Shown here: positions 45,380-57,175 of the stretch, one piece after another | Numbering within the stretch: the stretch's first letter is position 1 | Layout of the letters: the number at the start of each line of letters is the position of its first letter | Assembly: GCF_943734655.1 (NCBI RefSeq) | Contig: NC_071355.1 | Coordinates: forward strand, 201,952,939-202,016,938 | Source: Sabethes cyaneus | Taxonomy: Eukaryota; Arthropoda; Insecta; Diptera; Culicidae | DNA: 64,000 nt | Direction: 5' to 3' | The notes under the pieces: generated by a model | Database searches by the model: none | What the model was told of the DNA's origin: nothing | Seen by the model: only the letters and a program-made list of their open reading frames with translations | Made by a program: the position numbers and the translations under genes

Positions 45380-46336
45380 GGGGTAATAGGGGCATAATGA
45401 GCATACGGGGCAAAATGGGCCACCGTTCGTTCGGGCATATTGGACAATGAATTTCGCTAATTTGATTAACGAACTTGTTGATAATGTTCTTAGTAAGCAT
45501 CTCAACAAAAATCGCGTCCAAATTCGTTGACATGACTAAGATATGGAGAAAAAACTCGAGCCGATTCTGGATTGTAAAAATACTATAAGAATTGCAACCC
45601 ACAAAATAAGCTCTATAGCCATTTGTTGCGTGCTATGGACTTCTCCACTCCATATATGGTTACTATTATCATATATGAACAATCACTTTGTATAATTGAG
45701 ATATTTTTTTGTTTTATCGCATTATTATAATTATTTTTGATTAGCGTAGCTGTAAGGGGCATAATGAGCATGCCTGGCAATGTATTTGTACATAACCAAT
45801 AAAGACTGGAAAGTAATATAAACATAAAAATGACACAGTCAAGTATAATGCTGCGTAATTGTAAGCAACAATCAACCCGAAAATTGCGGTCGCAGAGCAA
45901 AAGTTGAGTCTTTCATCTACCTGCCACTTGAACTGCCATGTTGTTCAACTGAAAAAAAAATCGTTAAATAGAAACAATCATAAACAACCGCTGAATGAAA
46001 TCAAAATAATCACCTTACTTTTTTCTTCTATATGATATAATCTTTTATGTTATTTTCCAGTAAAAACTGGCTAAAATGGTAACTTTAACTAAGGTGCCCA
46101 TATTGCCCCGTATGGTGGCCCATTATGCCCCGTATGGTTTTTGAACGAAGCAAAAAGTATCATTTTTTAAACATTTAAATTTGATGGCTGTTCATAGTCA
46201 ATCAATATTCTAACATTGTTAATTTATCAAAGACATGTCAAATCGTAAGTTTATGGCAATTATTAGAATTTTGATTACGCGGTACATGTTTTATGGAGCG
46301 TTTTCCTTAGGTGGCCCATATTGCCCCTACCACCCC
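45380..46336. mobile_element. 957-bp TA-flanked element with GGGG-rich inverted ends (copy 1)
   Basis: The left end GGGGTAATAGGGGCATAATG and inverted right end GGGGTGGTAGGGGCAATATG are flanked by TA on each side. The motif GGGGCATAATG recurs internally (for example near 45757 and, inverted, near 46100-46130) as subterminal repeats. No transposase is present. It resembles the element at 52666-53614 in length, TA flanks and G-rich TIRs, suggesting one Tc1/mariner- or pogo-related non-autonomous group. Confidence 0.7.
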
Positions 46337-47892
46337 TATACAAATGCAACTTGCACCAGAGATGTTCTAATCTAATCTAATCGCATACTAACGCATCCAA
46401 TTCTTGAAAGCATCCTGGAAAATGACAATTACTTGAATCAATATTTTTTTTGTCAACGGTCAGGCAGTTGGCGCATATTGCGCTATATGCACCGCAGAGA
46501 GATTTCCTAGTGAAACCAGAAATAATTGCCTCTATTCTACGTACCGATCGGAGCCGCATCCGATTGGAAATTGCGCTTCGATCGGAATACAACGTTTTCT
46601 GATCGAAATGGACCCGATCGGAATGTAAAATCGAGGTGAATACCTAATTCCATCCAAATTCTTGAAATAAAGGAAAAGGAAGAATGTGTGGACCTCCCGT
46701 ACCAAACGCTTCCCATATAGATAAACAGGTTAAGTGATACTCCGGACCCTCGGAGTTAAACTAATGGTTAAAATTGGCCAATGATATAGCGCCTTATTTC
46801 GCACTCTGAAAATAGATTATAAAACCTGGTTCAATGGTTGCCTAAACTACAGCTGTAAGATCAGGAACTGAAAACCATATGACCTCGCACCTCCTAGTTT
46901 GGCTACTCAATTATTCAAATTGGAGTATTTCCAGGTTTGACCACGTAGAGGCACTATAGGCAGGGGCTTGGGGCTTGGGTTGCCTTCCCTCCAGATAACG
47001 CAAGATTGTAATAGAAACTTCACATTAAATCGTATGCATGTCAAACATTGCAATTGTATAATGATTACAGTATGTCAAAATAAAGTGAACACTAAGTTGT
47101 TTTACAGTTGTGCGTGTCCTCATATACAACTCATGACTGCGAATTATGAAACAGTGCAGATGATTGCAATATAAAAGTTTGGCTTAATAATATATTCAGG
47201 AGTTGCATGTTCTAAAAACCGTTGTATAAAATGTAAGATAGAATTTTACAAACGATTGTAAAAATTTTCGCACGTATATTGCCTCCACTTCGGTACTTAT
47301 ATGTGGCTTATGTGGCGTGAAATATAACTTTTTCGTGCAGATATGATTTCGTATATCTCCGGTGCAATTGAGATATTCAAACCAAATTGTTTGCTGGGCC
47401 ATTTCATACCCAACAACTTGCACCAGACACGTTTCCCACTAAAACTGAATATTACGTCTTTATGTCACCATTTCGTACATCGCATGGATGTGTACCTTGA
47501 AATTTTGTTTGTCTCAAACTACATCACGTGATGTAGGTTCACAAACTTCAGTTTCCTAGAAAATATGGAACTAAAATGCTTCTGCTGCTGCTGATGAGTT
47601 CCTGCTGTCTCACTGTTGACTACTTTCCCCTTATCGTCATTTTCTCGGTTGCTTTCAAGAATTCGTTGCAGTAGTAACGAGATTAGATTAGATTAGAAAA
47701 GCATGCGTCATCTTCTATTATGTGCCGCAACTCTTGTGTGAACAATAGTCATACGACTAACTAACACAACCGATGTAGCCTCAAATCTCTTGAGATAGCT
47801 CCAAATTCTCTACAAGAATGAAAATTCAATTTTTAAGGGTGAATATTATGCTGGAAACTATACCTGGTTATTATTTTCTTTTTATAAAATAC
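46337..47892. other. Intergenic AT-rich DNA, no gene seen
   Basis: Around 46540-46625 the words GATCGGA and GATCGAAA recur several times. Otherwise nothing was recognised. Confidence 0.45.
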
Positions 47893-48870
47893 TAGCTGAC
47901 CCGACAAACTTCGTATTGCCATAAATTAAACTGTGTTATACATAAATCGTGAATCTCGGATGACCTTTGTCACAATATAGAGTTTTGCAAGTTTCTGAGG
48001 ATTTCATGGGTGGTTTAATATACAAATTATCCTGACAGTAAAGTAGAAAATAACTCCCTGCTTTGCTTAACCTGATAAAATAAAGCGGATACCATTTAAA
48101 TATTCGCCATGATTATATAATATTTCGCAGGGGTGATCCTCTCCTTACTCGCCGTCGCTCGTTCGGACCCAACTAAAGGAAAGTAATAGAGGTCAGTAGA
48201 CCTAAGAAAATAAATAAACCTAGATAGAGGTGATCTCTGCGGGGGGACTTCCGACTGCGGGTCGTCGGCAACACTCGCGGCCTGCGGCCGTCTCGCCTTA
48301 ATCATCTAGTGTTACTATTAATAGTTTTTGGTGGGCTTGTTATTGACTAATGTTTCATGGAAGAGTTTAAAATTTCTCGAGTTCGATTAGGGTTTGAGTT
48401 ACGCAAAAATTTCTGATTTATTTGTATGGGGATGCTTAGCTCCCTACCACAGGGGTGACGGGTCTAAAACCATCATAAAAAAATTCCTGCCTCCAAAACC
48501 CCTCACATGCCAAATTTGGTTCCATTTGCTTAATTAGTTCTCGAGTTATGAAGAAATTTGTGTTTCATTTGTATAGGAGCCACCCCTCCCAAAGGGGGGA
48601 GGGGTCCTAATTTACCATAGAAAAAATTCTTGCCTCCAAAAACACCCACATGCCAAATTTTGTTCCATTTGCTTGGTTAGTACTCGAGTTATGCAGAAAT
48701 TTCTGTTTCATTTGTATGGGAGCCCCCCCTCTTAGCGGGGGGAGGGGTCTCTAACAATCATAAGAACCTTCCCCGGCCCCAAAAACCCCTACATACAAAT
48801 TTTCACGCCGATCGGTTCAGTAGTTTTGGATTCTATAAGGAACATAGAGACAGAAATTCATTTTTATATG
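47893..48870 (+). repeat. Interspersed repeat family A, copy A1 (full length, short array)
   Basis: It begins TAGCTGACCCGACAAACTTC and ends at CATTTTTATA. The GC-rich middle around 48235-48300 (CTCGCGGCCTGCGGCC) is shared with copy A4. It contains only about three of the ~143-bp internal units that are expanded in A3 and A4. No protein is encoded; the superfamily is not assigned. Confidence 0.8.
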
Positions 48871-48881
48871 TACCGTCTGAC

Positions 48882-49076
48882 GAGGTGAGATTGTGCCAAA
48901 AAAACATAGGTTTTTGTTCTTTTGCTTGTTATACACACAATTTAGCGATTAAGTTGATTCAAAGCCTGTCAATATATACTTTAATATTAAGTTAACAACT
49001 GCCAGAAAGATGGTATAGTTACAATAAACAAAGATAATATTGTAATTACGTTAACTTTGGCACAATCTCACCCCTT
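48882..49076. mobile_element. ~195-bp MITE with GAGGTGAGATTGTGCCAAA ends
   Basis: GAGGTGAGATTGTGCCAAA at 48882-48900 faces TTTGGCACAATCTCACCCC near 49057-49076. It follows repeat A1 within about 12 bp. Non-coding interior. Confidence 0.75.
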
Positions 49077-49239
49077 CTAAGGGGTTATAAAGTTAAGTTA
49101 AATACCTAATGAATAAACAGTAGCGTATCTATGAACAATACAGGTACGCAGGTCAATAAAATCAGCAGCGCGTGACACCCACAGTATGTCGCGTTAACCG
49201 CGTTAACTGCAGTGTCACTCGGAATAGATCAAGAATAGA

Positions 49240-49570
49240 TTTTGGCCGAGATGCTGAAAGCTTACTCATTTTTGTCACTGTAAATGTTGCATCAGTACTT
49301 CAGCAATATCTGGGAATCTGCGATACTTTCGGTGGACTGAATGCATAGCATCTAATGACCGATTCACCAAGTGAGGGAACTGAAAGGTAATCTTTAATCG
49401 AAATCAAGAGAAAATTGGCGCTGCTTTCCTCTGGTGTTTGTTGATTTAGAAAAAGTATTCGACCGATTAAACCACAACCAAACATCTGGGGCACACTAAG
49501 GCGTAGATGAGTTTCCGATGAGCTAGTCAATAGGCACAAATGGTACGCCTTACTTCGCTCATTAAAACCG
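49240..49570 (+). mobile_element. LINE RT remnant, cut by a mariner insertion
   Basis: The plus strand gives LVFVDLEKVFDRLNHNQ in one frame and IWGTLRRR followed by VSDELVNRHKWYALLRSLKP in another. These correspond to the 'FVDFEKAFDRLNHENIW' block and what follows in mosquito LINEs. It stops at 49573, where a mariner relic is inserted. Confidence 0.65.
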
Positions 49571-49574
49571 ACTA

Positions 49575-50474
49575 ACGGGTGACAACTAAAATTTTGGAAA
49601 TTTTTTCTCGAGCTGTCAAAAAAAGACAAAGATACATGGAGAAGATCTGATCTACCGGAATTTCAGATACATTATCCATTGTTGTAAAAAATAGTGTACA
49701 TTTGAAAACAGTTCGTAATCGGTTGTTCGGCGAAGCTTTCGTTTGACGTCGAAACAGGAGCGTTGTACGGCCGTCATTTCAACTTTGCGAATGCATCTCT
49801 TGTTTTTACCAATCAACTATTTGCAATTCGTGGTTCTCCAGTTACTATTGTACACCAAGGAACTCAAAATCCCGAAGAAATCTTTGATTGGACGCACTGA
49901 GACAGATTTTTCGGGTCGTGGTAAAAATGGGATCGAATGGGTATTCAGGAACGATTGTGTTTTTTTGGCGTAATGCGATGATGCTCTATCCGGCCAAAAC
50001 ACGTATTGTCCATCTGCATGATGTTTATGTAGAAACGGAATTTCTTCAATCAGTCGTCTGCTGCATCTTAATTGATAGCCAAACCAGAGGGCTTGTTGTT
50101 GACGAAACGAGAAAAAAAACGATGTCCTTCTGCGTTCATAATTTTGGCTGGTCTTTCACTACCTTGCCTGCGAATAGTTGTTGGGCATCTTAGGATATGG
50201 TAAATAGTCGAAGCCGCAACATATACGCTTTTGAAATGTTGAACCGTATACTTTTTGCCGAGATTTCTGTGGCAGTTTAGAACTGTACAACGCGCTCTCG
50301 AAATGCTTCTTGTTTCGACGTCGTTTTAAGCAAAACAAGGCAAGCATAAACAAAACAAAAAATATTGACAAAAAGAGGAGAGAGCTAACACACACTTACT
50401 CTCATTTCTCTCTGAGCTCGTTTGTTGTGGAGTATAGGGACCTAAAAAAATCTAAAATTTTAGTTGTCACCCGT
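49575..50474 (-). mobile_element. 900-bp Tc1/mariner-family relic with intact TIRs and TA duplication
   Basis: Termini ACGGGTGACAACTAAAATTT and its inverse (ending at 50474) are flanked by TA at 49573-49574 and 50475-50476. On the minus strand near 49830-50000 the transposase catalytic region survives as MFWPDRASSHYAKKTQSFLN and VRPIKDFFGILSSLVY. These hold the Asp of 'WPDLASCHYA' and the 'P.EDFWGILK' block, where the final acidic residue is changed to Lys. The N-terminal part is eroded. It is inserted in a LINE remnant. Confidence 0.8.
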
Positions 50475-51954
50475 TAGGATGCATTCCTTCGAACGCAACG
50501 GCGAAATGCTATTTTATTTGCACGAGATGTTGGCGAAAACCAGTGGGGCGGCTTAGGCAGCACCGTGGTAATCGCTGGGTTTTGCTTAGGCCCCCTAGTT
50601 CCGCCAATGCTCACGGGCACACATAAATGTGTCGAAGATCAAATAGGGTAAGGAACGAGTTAAGCAGTGTCACCTATTTTAATCAGTTGAACATAAATGA
50701 GCCGAAAATGCACTTTTTTATTCATATTTTCATTATTTCTTTTGATAGGATCATCTTCACAAATCACTTAACCATACATTTGATTCACACAAACACAATT
50801 TATTGGGTTTCCGACAAGAAATATGATGAATTAAAAATTGTTGTCCAAAAACATACATTTTTCAGCTGCTGAAGGCAATCGCCACCTCGCTACTAACGAA
50901 TCCATCACATTTTCAGCACTGATTACAACCACTCTAAAAGTCAAGCAGTCAATTGTTACATACCATATTATTCACGCTCTTTTTTCTACTATCTAAGGCT
51001 TTGTCACTAGCCGAAAGTTTTATTATTTTCTAACAAAACTGAAAACAAATTCTGAATTGACGGAACCTGTTTACCACTAGCAGCAGCTGCAGCACAACTG
51101 ATGAACTATCGTGTTGCCAAGACACTGTTTCGGTTCTGGAAATAAGAATTTTAAGTTTGAAATTAACTGAAACCTCCTATGGTGAAAACGTGGTTCAATA
51201 CTTTCAAGAGAAATGTATGTTCATAATTAATTTTTCTTTATTAAAAACAATACAAAAGACAGCTTTTTCAATAATTTTCGAAGATGTTCTCAGTGATTTA
51301 ATAAAGCAACGATGTGTTTCAATGTTATTTGCTTTGACAACACCGTTCTGAGTCGGATCGTTTGTACTGCTATATGTTTACCTCTTTTGTTCTCCCACCA
51401 TCCTTATGAACAGCGAGTGAGACGTCAAACTCGCAGTTTCCCATAAGAACACCAGAGAATAAAAGAGACGACGAATACCGTTTGCCGAATGGTGCGGTGA
51501 GTGTATGCCCCGATAAACAATTTAGACAGATGGCATTTTACGCATCTATGCCGATACGCTATGCCGATTACGCATCAGATGCCGATTAGTAGGTCGCGGA
51601 TAGGAACGCGAACTTACTGAATAGGGGGAAAAGTTCGAGGGATTTTTTAAGAGGACGTAAAAAAATTCAGATTTCAGGATTGCTTAAAAAAGCACCTTGC
51701 GGGTGAAAATGGGTTCGGTCTGTTCAAAATTAGTTCCGCCGCTCCAACTTTTAAAGCGAAAAATCAAAAGTTTAACTCAACAATAGTGTCTTTCAATGGT
51801 AACAGCTTGAAGAACTAAAGATAGCAAGAAGATTGGTATGCTGATATCCCCCACTTAGTCAACCCATCGCTTGTAATAAGGTAAAACAATCAGTGACCCG
51901 CTTAGACTGCTTAAAACTAGTTCTTTACCCTACATGTTGACACCGGACGACAGT
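50475..51954. other. Intergenic DNA, no gene seen
   Basis: The first ~130 bp may continue the LINE interrupted by the mariner relic. Beyond that no family was recognised. Confidence 0.4.
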
Positions 51955-52110
51955 GCGACGAAAACGATTCTCTTCAATAAATCCACCGGCACCAGGAGCA
52001 AAAGGGCCTAACGAGCGGTATGGCTCGACCAGATCGAAAGCGACTTGCGACATCTGAGATGCTTATAGGAGATTGGTGACAAGTGACCCAAGATCGAATT
52101 GAAACAGCAT
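51955..52110 (+). mobile_element. LINE C-terminal fragment
   Basis: A short plus-strand reading gives VWLDQIESDLRHLRCL, the conserved Trp-Leu-Asp-x2-Glu-x-Asp-Leu end of mosquito LINE ORF2, with stops immediately after. Confidence 0.55.
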
Positions 52111-52663
52111 GAGTTACCCCGGCACTATCCTGAAGGCGACGCTGAGGAAACGGATGTATTTTTTAATACTTCTTCTCTAGGTTCCACTTATAATTCAAAA
52201 GTTTTGAGGAACTATCCCATTCCCATCCAAATTATAGATACAGGGGTTAGACAATTTGATCGGGACAGGCAAAATCTTGACGTAATTCAAACGGCCATAA
52301 CTTCTACAAAATAAGGCATTTTTAGATGAAACTAATAGCATTCGACTGGGAAATTTTTCTAAAATATTTCAAGATTCGTAGACATTCCGGGTTGTCCGGG
52401 GGTATGTCAGAAACTGTTTTTTTTATCGCTTGTTTCTTTAGCTGTCATGGTAAATTAAGAGTGTATTCATATTTTGGTCCAAGACTAGATTACTTTCCCA
52501 GTTGATTCGTGAAAAGAGCCATCTCACATAAATGGCCATATCTCGATTGTTTGTGGACGGATCTCCGTTGTTCATGGTGCTTCGTACAGTCTTATTCAGC
52601 ACCGGAAAAGTTGGTTTAAAGCTATTATATATTCACAATGGCGAATTATAGCTGGTAGTATAG
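52111..52663. other. Intergenic repeat-like DNA, no gene seen
   Basis: No coding region or paired termini could be identified. Confidence 0.4.
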
Positions 52664-52665
52664 TA

Positions 52666-53614
52666 CCCTGGGGCAAGTGGAATTACGGGGTAAGTGGGAA
52701 CGAAGCTCATAACTCTCTTCAACCTCATTTTCTCCAAGTACATGTTTTTCTAACAATAGGTAAACATAATGAGTGTATTAACAAGTTACACCCGAAAACA
52801 AGTTGCTCATATTGACAAACAATAATCAATAAATCAATAAATGGGTCAAAATAAGGTCGGCACTTCTGAGTACCCGGGGCAAGTGGGACCTATTAAAAAG
52901 AAAGTGTTTCGGCGCAAAACTTCCTGTCTTAATACATTTTTTAGATGTACTACCGAATATTTTCAGTTCAATTACATAATATTTATATCAGTAAAGCTTT
53001 GAAATAAGAACGAAAAGGACTAAACCTAGCTGACCCAAAAAAGAAGTCCATTAGTACAGTTTATGAGGGAACAAACAGTTTGGTCACATTTTGGTTACAC
53101 CTTAGACCTAAACGATGTTAATTGAAACTGGAAAGGCAAAGTTAATATAATTAAGCAAGTCTACTACTGGAGTTGAAACAATAAAGTGTTGTGGTTGTTA
53201 TAGCGTAACTATAACTCTCATGTGTAGCTCTACCGTATTGGGCTTGGTAGAACAAACAGCTCATAATCGTATTTTCAAGGTATTATACAATGGTTAATCA
53301 TAAATTACGTCTCGTGAGAATTGGATACAGCATTCAATAACATTTCATTGCAACACTGCATTACAGCGTAATTGCTCACGATCTGTGTCTTTTATTAATA
53401 ATAAAGTCGCCCGTTGTAATCTGATTTTGTTACGGCATTTTTGGATGAACCATTTGTAGAAACATTGATTTTGATTGCTTCTTGCAATGCTTTAACGTTG
53501 CTGTATGTTAACATACACAATTTTCTGTTATTTTATGCTTTTAAATCAAAGTTGAATTAAGGTCCCACTTGCCCCGGTAAATGGGGCATTTTTTAGGTCC
53601 CACTTCCCCCGGGA
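52666..53614. mobile_element. 949-bp TA-flanked element with G-rich inverted ends (copy 2)
   Basis: The left CCCTGGGGCAAGTGG and inverted right TCCCGGGGGAAGTGGG are flanked by TA. Subterminal repeats of GGGGCAAGTGGGACC occur at about 52880 and, inverted, at about 53560-53600. The interior is non-coding. Same general type as 45380-46336. Confidence 0.7.
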
Positions 53615-53863
53615 TACCTTATATGAGATGCCATTATAAGATAGATTTTCTGATTGGTTTAGAACTTATCAGCTACGTGGGATGTGATTTGTATTGAAAT
53701 GAATATGTATTACTGACATTTACATTGTTTGATTAGATAGATTTTTAATGTTTTATTCCAAATTTATATAATATATGTAGAAGATTTTAGATTTATGTTA
53801 TTGTATTAAATGTTTATCATGTTTATCATGTTATCATGTTATCATGTTTATAAAAATCATTGT

Positions 53864-54430
53864 TTAACCAAATACATTTACGCCGTATGCAACATCTGGG
53901 ATGTATCTATCATATGCATTCGAAATTTTATTTTTAGTAGTAATTGGAGCAGTAACCGGAGTAGTAACCGGAGCAGTAACCGGAGCAGTATTCGGAGTTT
54001 TAACATCATCGAGTGCGAATTTTACAATAATTGTAAGAACCTTAATGAAAATTGATGTAATCTGAAACAACAAAGTTGCCAAACCCCCTGCAATGTATAA
54101 AATTGATATCAGAAGCCACTTGAAAATCACAAACGCAGTAATTAGAACTGTCTTGATAGCGGCAAAAAGCTGTCCAGATACCACCACTGAAACAACTCCG
54201 TCCAAAATCGTTAAGAAGCATTTAATGCAAAACGATGCTGTGGTAATCAATACAGGTTTTAAAATAGAAGACCAGAATGCAGCCATTAACTGACCGAGTG
54301 CTTGCAGCACATTCCATATCAGAAAGAGTCCTTTTTCGGCGATTACTGGAACTACTGGCGTTTTCACCGCAGAAAGGAATTGTCTTATATGCTCCAAAGC
54401 GAGCTCCGGAGCTGTGAATTTCGGCGCCAT
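53864..54430 (-). CDS. RING-less paralogue of the RNF26-like membrane protein
   Basis: An intact 188-codon frame. Residues ~38-145 align with the membrane part of the gene at 36385-37563. WNVLQALGQLM matches WNTLQAVGQFM; FCIKCFLTILDGVVSVVVSG matches FCIESFSAILDGVTSAVLST; VLTIIVKFALDD matches VLTIIGKISVNT. Several hydrophobic segments are retained. After residue ~148 the sequence changes to a short Thr-Ala-Pro-Val repeat (TAPVTAPVTTPVTAPITT, from a degenerate 12-bp DNA repeat) and a unique 23-residue end (NAYDRYIPDVAYG). The RING finger and basic region are absent, so it cannot be a ligase by itself. The leader before the ATG (GTTAGCAACGTATTA) is conserved with the parent gene, so the duplication included the 5' end. 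It might act as a dominant partner of the full protein or be a young pseudogene with an open frame. Confidence 0.6.
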   Translation of the reverse strand: MAPKFTAPELALEHIRQFLSAVKTPVVPVIAEKGLFLIWNVLQALGQLMAAFWSSILKPVLITTASFCIKCFLTILDGVVSVVVSGQLFAAIKTVLITAFVIFKWLLISILYIAGGLATLLFQITSIFIKVLTIIVKFALDDVKTPNTAPVTAPVTTPVTAPITTKNKISNAYDRYIPDVAYGVNVFG

Positions 54431-54728
54431 TTTACGGGTAATACGTTGCTAACCTGGAAGAAGATGAAAAGAATTAAGATTTAATTGGACCACATTTGGT
54501 TTGTACCTGTATTGTTATAGAAGTAAATATTACAAAAAACATGAATTAATCCACCTGGCAAGGTGACCTGGTCTTTCTGCTGCACCAATAATCAATTTTC
54601 AATTTCTCAGTATATGAACATCTATAATTAAGCTGACTATATTTTTAAATTAAAGTTATCAAAATCCTTATTTGACAAAAAAATTGCAAGAACATATAGC
54701 GAGCAGCGATGTTGGTTTATGGAAACAC

Positions 54729-55500
54729 TAGCTGACCCGACAAACTTCGTACTGCCACAAATTAAACTGTGTTGTTTATAAATCGTGAATCTCGGATGAC
54801 CTTTGTCACAATCTCGAGTTTTGCAAGTTTCTGAGGAGTTTATGGGTGGTTTAATATACAAATTTTCCTCACAGTAAAGTAGAAAACAACTCCCCCCATT
54901 GCGTAGCCTGACAAAATAAAGCGGATGGCATTAAAATATTCGCCATGAATTTATAACATTTCGCCGCACACCGTTTTGCGGAACACTACTTCTCGGTTGA
55001 CCATAACGCGGAATATAGAGTTTTGCAGAATACCATTTCGCGAAAAATCTTATGCGGGATGTACCATTTCACGGAAAATGTTTTCGTGGAAAGTATCATT
55101 TCGCATGGGTTATTCTCTCCTTACTCGCTGTCGCTCGTTCGGACCCAACGAAAAGAAAGTACACTGAAGTCGCCTTTTACGCGGTTTTTTACGCAACTAT
55201 TTTTATGCGAATCTCGGAATTTACGCGGTCTTTTTTACGCGAATTTCGGAATTTACGCCACTTTTTTTTACGCGATTTTCGGATATTACGCGGATGTGCT
55301 CAAAACGTCTATTTTTTCACGTAGTGTTGAAATCCACAATTTTTTACGCGAAATTTGGAATTTACGCGGTTTTTTTACGCGAATTTCGGAATTTACGTGT
55401 TTTTGATTTACGCGGGACGTATCCTTTGCGTAAAAACCGACTTGAGTGTAATAGAGGTCAGTAAGCCTAGGAAAATAAATAAACCACAGGGGTGAGGCGA
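54729..55500 (+). repeat. Interspersed repeat family A, copy A2 (head only, with a different minisatellite)
   Basis: The head TAGCTGACCCGACAAACTTC and following ~350 bp match A1 and A4, including a block of degenerate ACCATTTCGCGGAAAA-type units. Instead of the 143-bp array it carries the TTTACGCG minisatellite at 55174-55440. The 3' end of the family is missing. Confidence 0.75.
55174..55440 (+). repeat. TTTACGCG/AATTTCGG minisatellite
   Basis: About nine irregular units near 28 bp, consensus around TTTACGCGAATTTCGGAA with TTTACGCGGT alternation. CpG-rich in an AT-rich setting. Short frames through it are artefacts. Confidence 0.75.
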
Positions 55501-57175
55501 CTAAAACTAAAACTAAAAAATCAGAGGGGTTGTGTACAGGACACGACCGCATATATAGGTGACGCAGGACTACGTAAGTCTCTTTGTAGTGATAGTAGCA
55601 TGTATTCATGCTTGTAATAGGGTGTTTGCAGAGTGCATATGTATTGAAGAGCTGTTGGGCAGGCAAAAGTGACAGCTCCATATAAACTGTAAGGGTTGGA
55701 AAAGACGAGATTTTTTAAATAATTTAATTTCTTCATTGAAAACAGAAATTACTATTTGCGTTATATGTATAGCAAGGTAATATATCTGTTTACTAATTAA
55801 CAAATCTATTTTCAACAAACAAGCTAAAACGCGGTAGAATTGATCAAAAATGTAACTATTAACTATGTTAGCGAGATAAACCTGACCAAATATCTATAAC
55901 CAGCGATTGCTTTCGGCCAAGAAAACAATAAATTATACTAAAATCAATGCTACATTCAGTTGTTTCGAACTTGGCCTATGCGGCATGCTACAACCGAAAA
56001 TCGTATTTTTGGTTCACCGATTTAATGCTAATTCACTGAAATATTAGTTGCTAAATGTGAACATATATATCGGGATACATTTCTTGGTTGATTTAAACAT
56101 TAATTGTTTCGAATGTATAAATAATTTTAGAAAAAATGATCATTTTATCCAACGCGTTTTTGCTGCATCGAATAGGAAATGATGCAATGTATGCCTAACA
56201 GACGTCTTGCATGTGTGTGTAGCAAAAGCCCTATCATTCGATTCTTCATGTATACATGCTATATGCAACATATATACATGCTGCATGCGTTGTATGTAAC
56301 ATTTATCATAGTAGTAACCTTCAATTCTCAAAAGATGCATTTGAATACAATTTAACAAAATAAAGAGCACAAACTATTGATATCCTGCTACCTTACTGAA
56401 ATTAAAGATTGTTTTTATTACCCATGGTTCCCCACGTTGAAGGGAGTTTACCAATTCAATTCTATTTTATCAACAGCACATCTTTTCAATACGCTTCTAA
56501 TGAAACGGCAAGCATGCGTATTCATACAGAGTCGTATTATAACCGAACACTACAGCTGTAGCACATTTTTCCAACACAGATATCAAATTCGCCGAGGTTT
56601 AATCGTCTCGCAGTAAAGAATTTGCGATCTGTTGGGATAACAAACTTGTGTCATTTTTTGTTTCCCTAACACAGACATCAAATTGGACTAGGTTTAATCG
56701 CGTTCGTAAGAAATCTGTTAGCACGAGGGGGCTTTGTCACTCTTTCTGGCGTACTTCCCAAGCAAGGACATCAAAATGGTCTAGGTTTAACCGAGGTGTT
56801 AAGAAATCTTGTTGAAATAAGGAAACTTCGTCACTTGTTTTGGCTTACTTCCCAAGCACAGATATCAAATTGATATAGGTTTAGATCATCGTGAAGAATC
56901 TTCCAACCAATCACGAAGCGAGAATTCTGGTAAAATATAGGTTCATTATTTTCAATTTTTCAATAGTTCAACATCAAGAATTCATACTTTTCTTCATTTG
57001 GGTCAATTCTTAGAAGATTTTCCGATCGATTGGTGTAAGAATGTTGAAAATCGATCGGAAAACCATTGAGTTATTAGCGTTCAAAACCTTTCATTTTTCG
57101 TGACGCTCGCAATTTTTCGATTTTTTGGAATGACACCCTATATCAAAACTTGCCGTAAGACGTAGTCCTACGTCA
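55501..57175. other. Intergenic AT-rich DNA, no gene seen
   Basis: Between about 56560 and 56890 the words 'ACAGATATCAAATT' and 'GGTTTAATCG' recur four times at ~95-bp spacing, a weak degenerate tandem repeat. Nothing coding. Confidence 0.45.
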
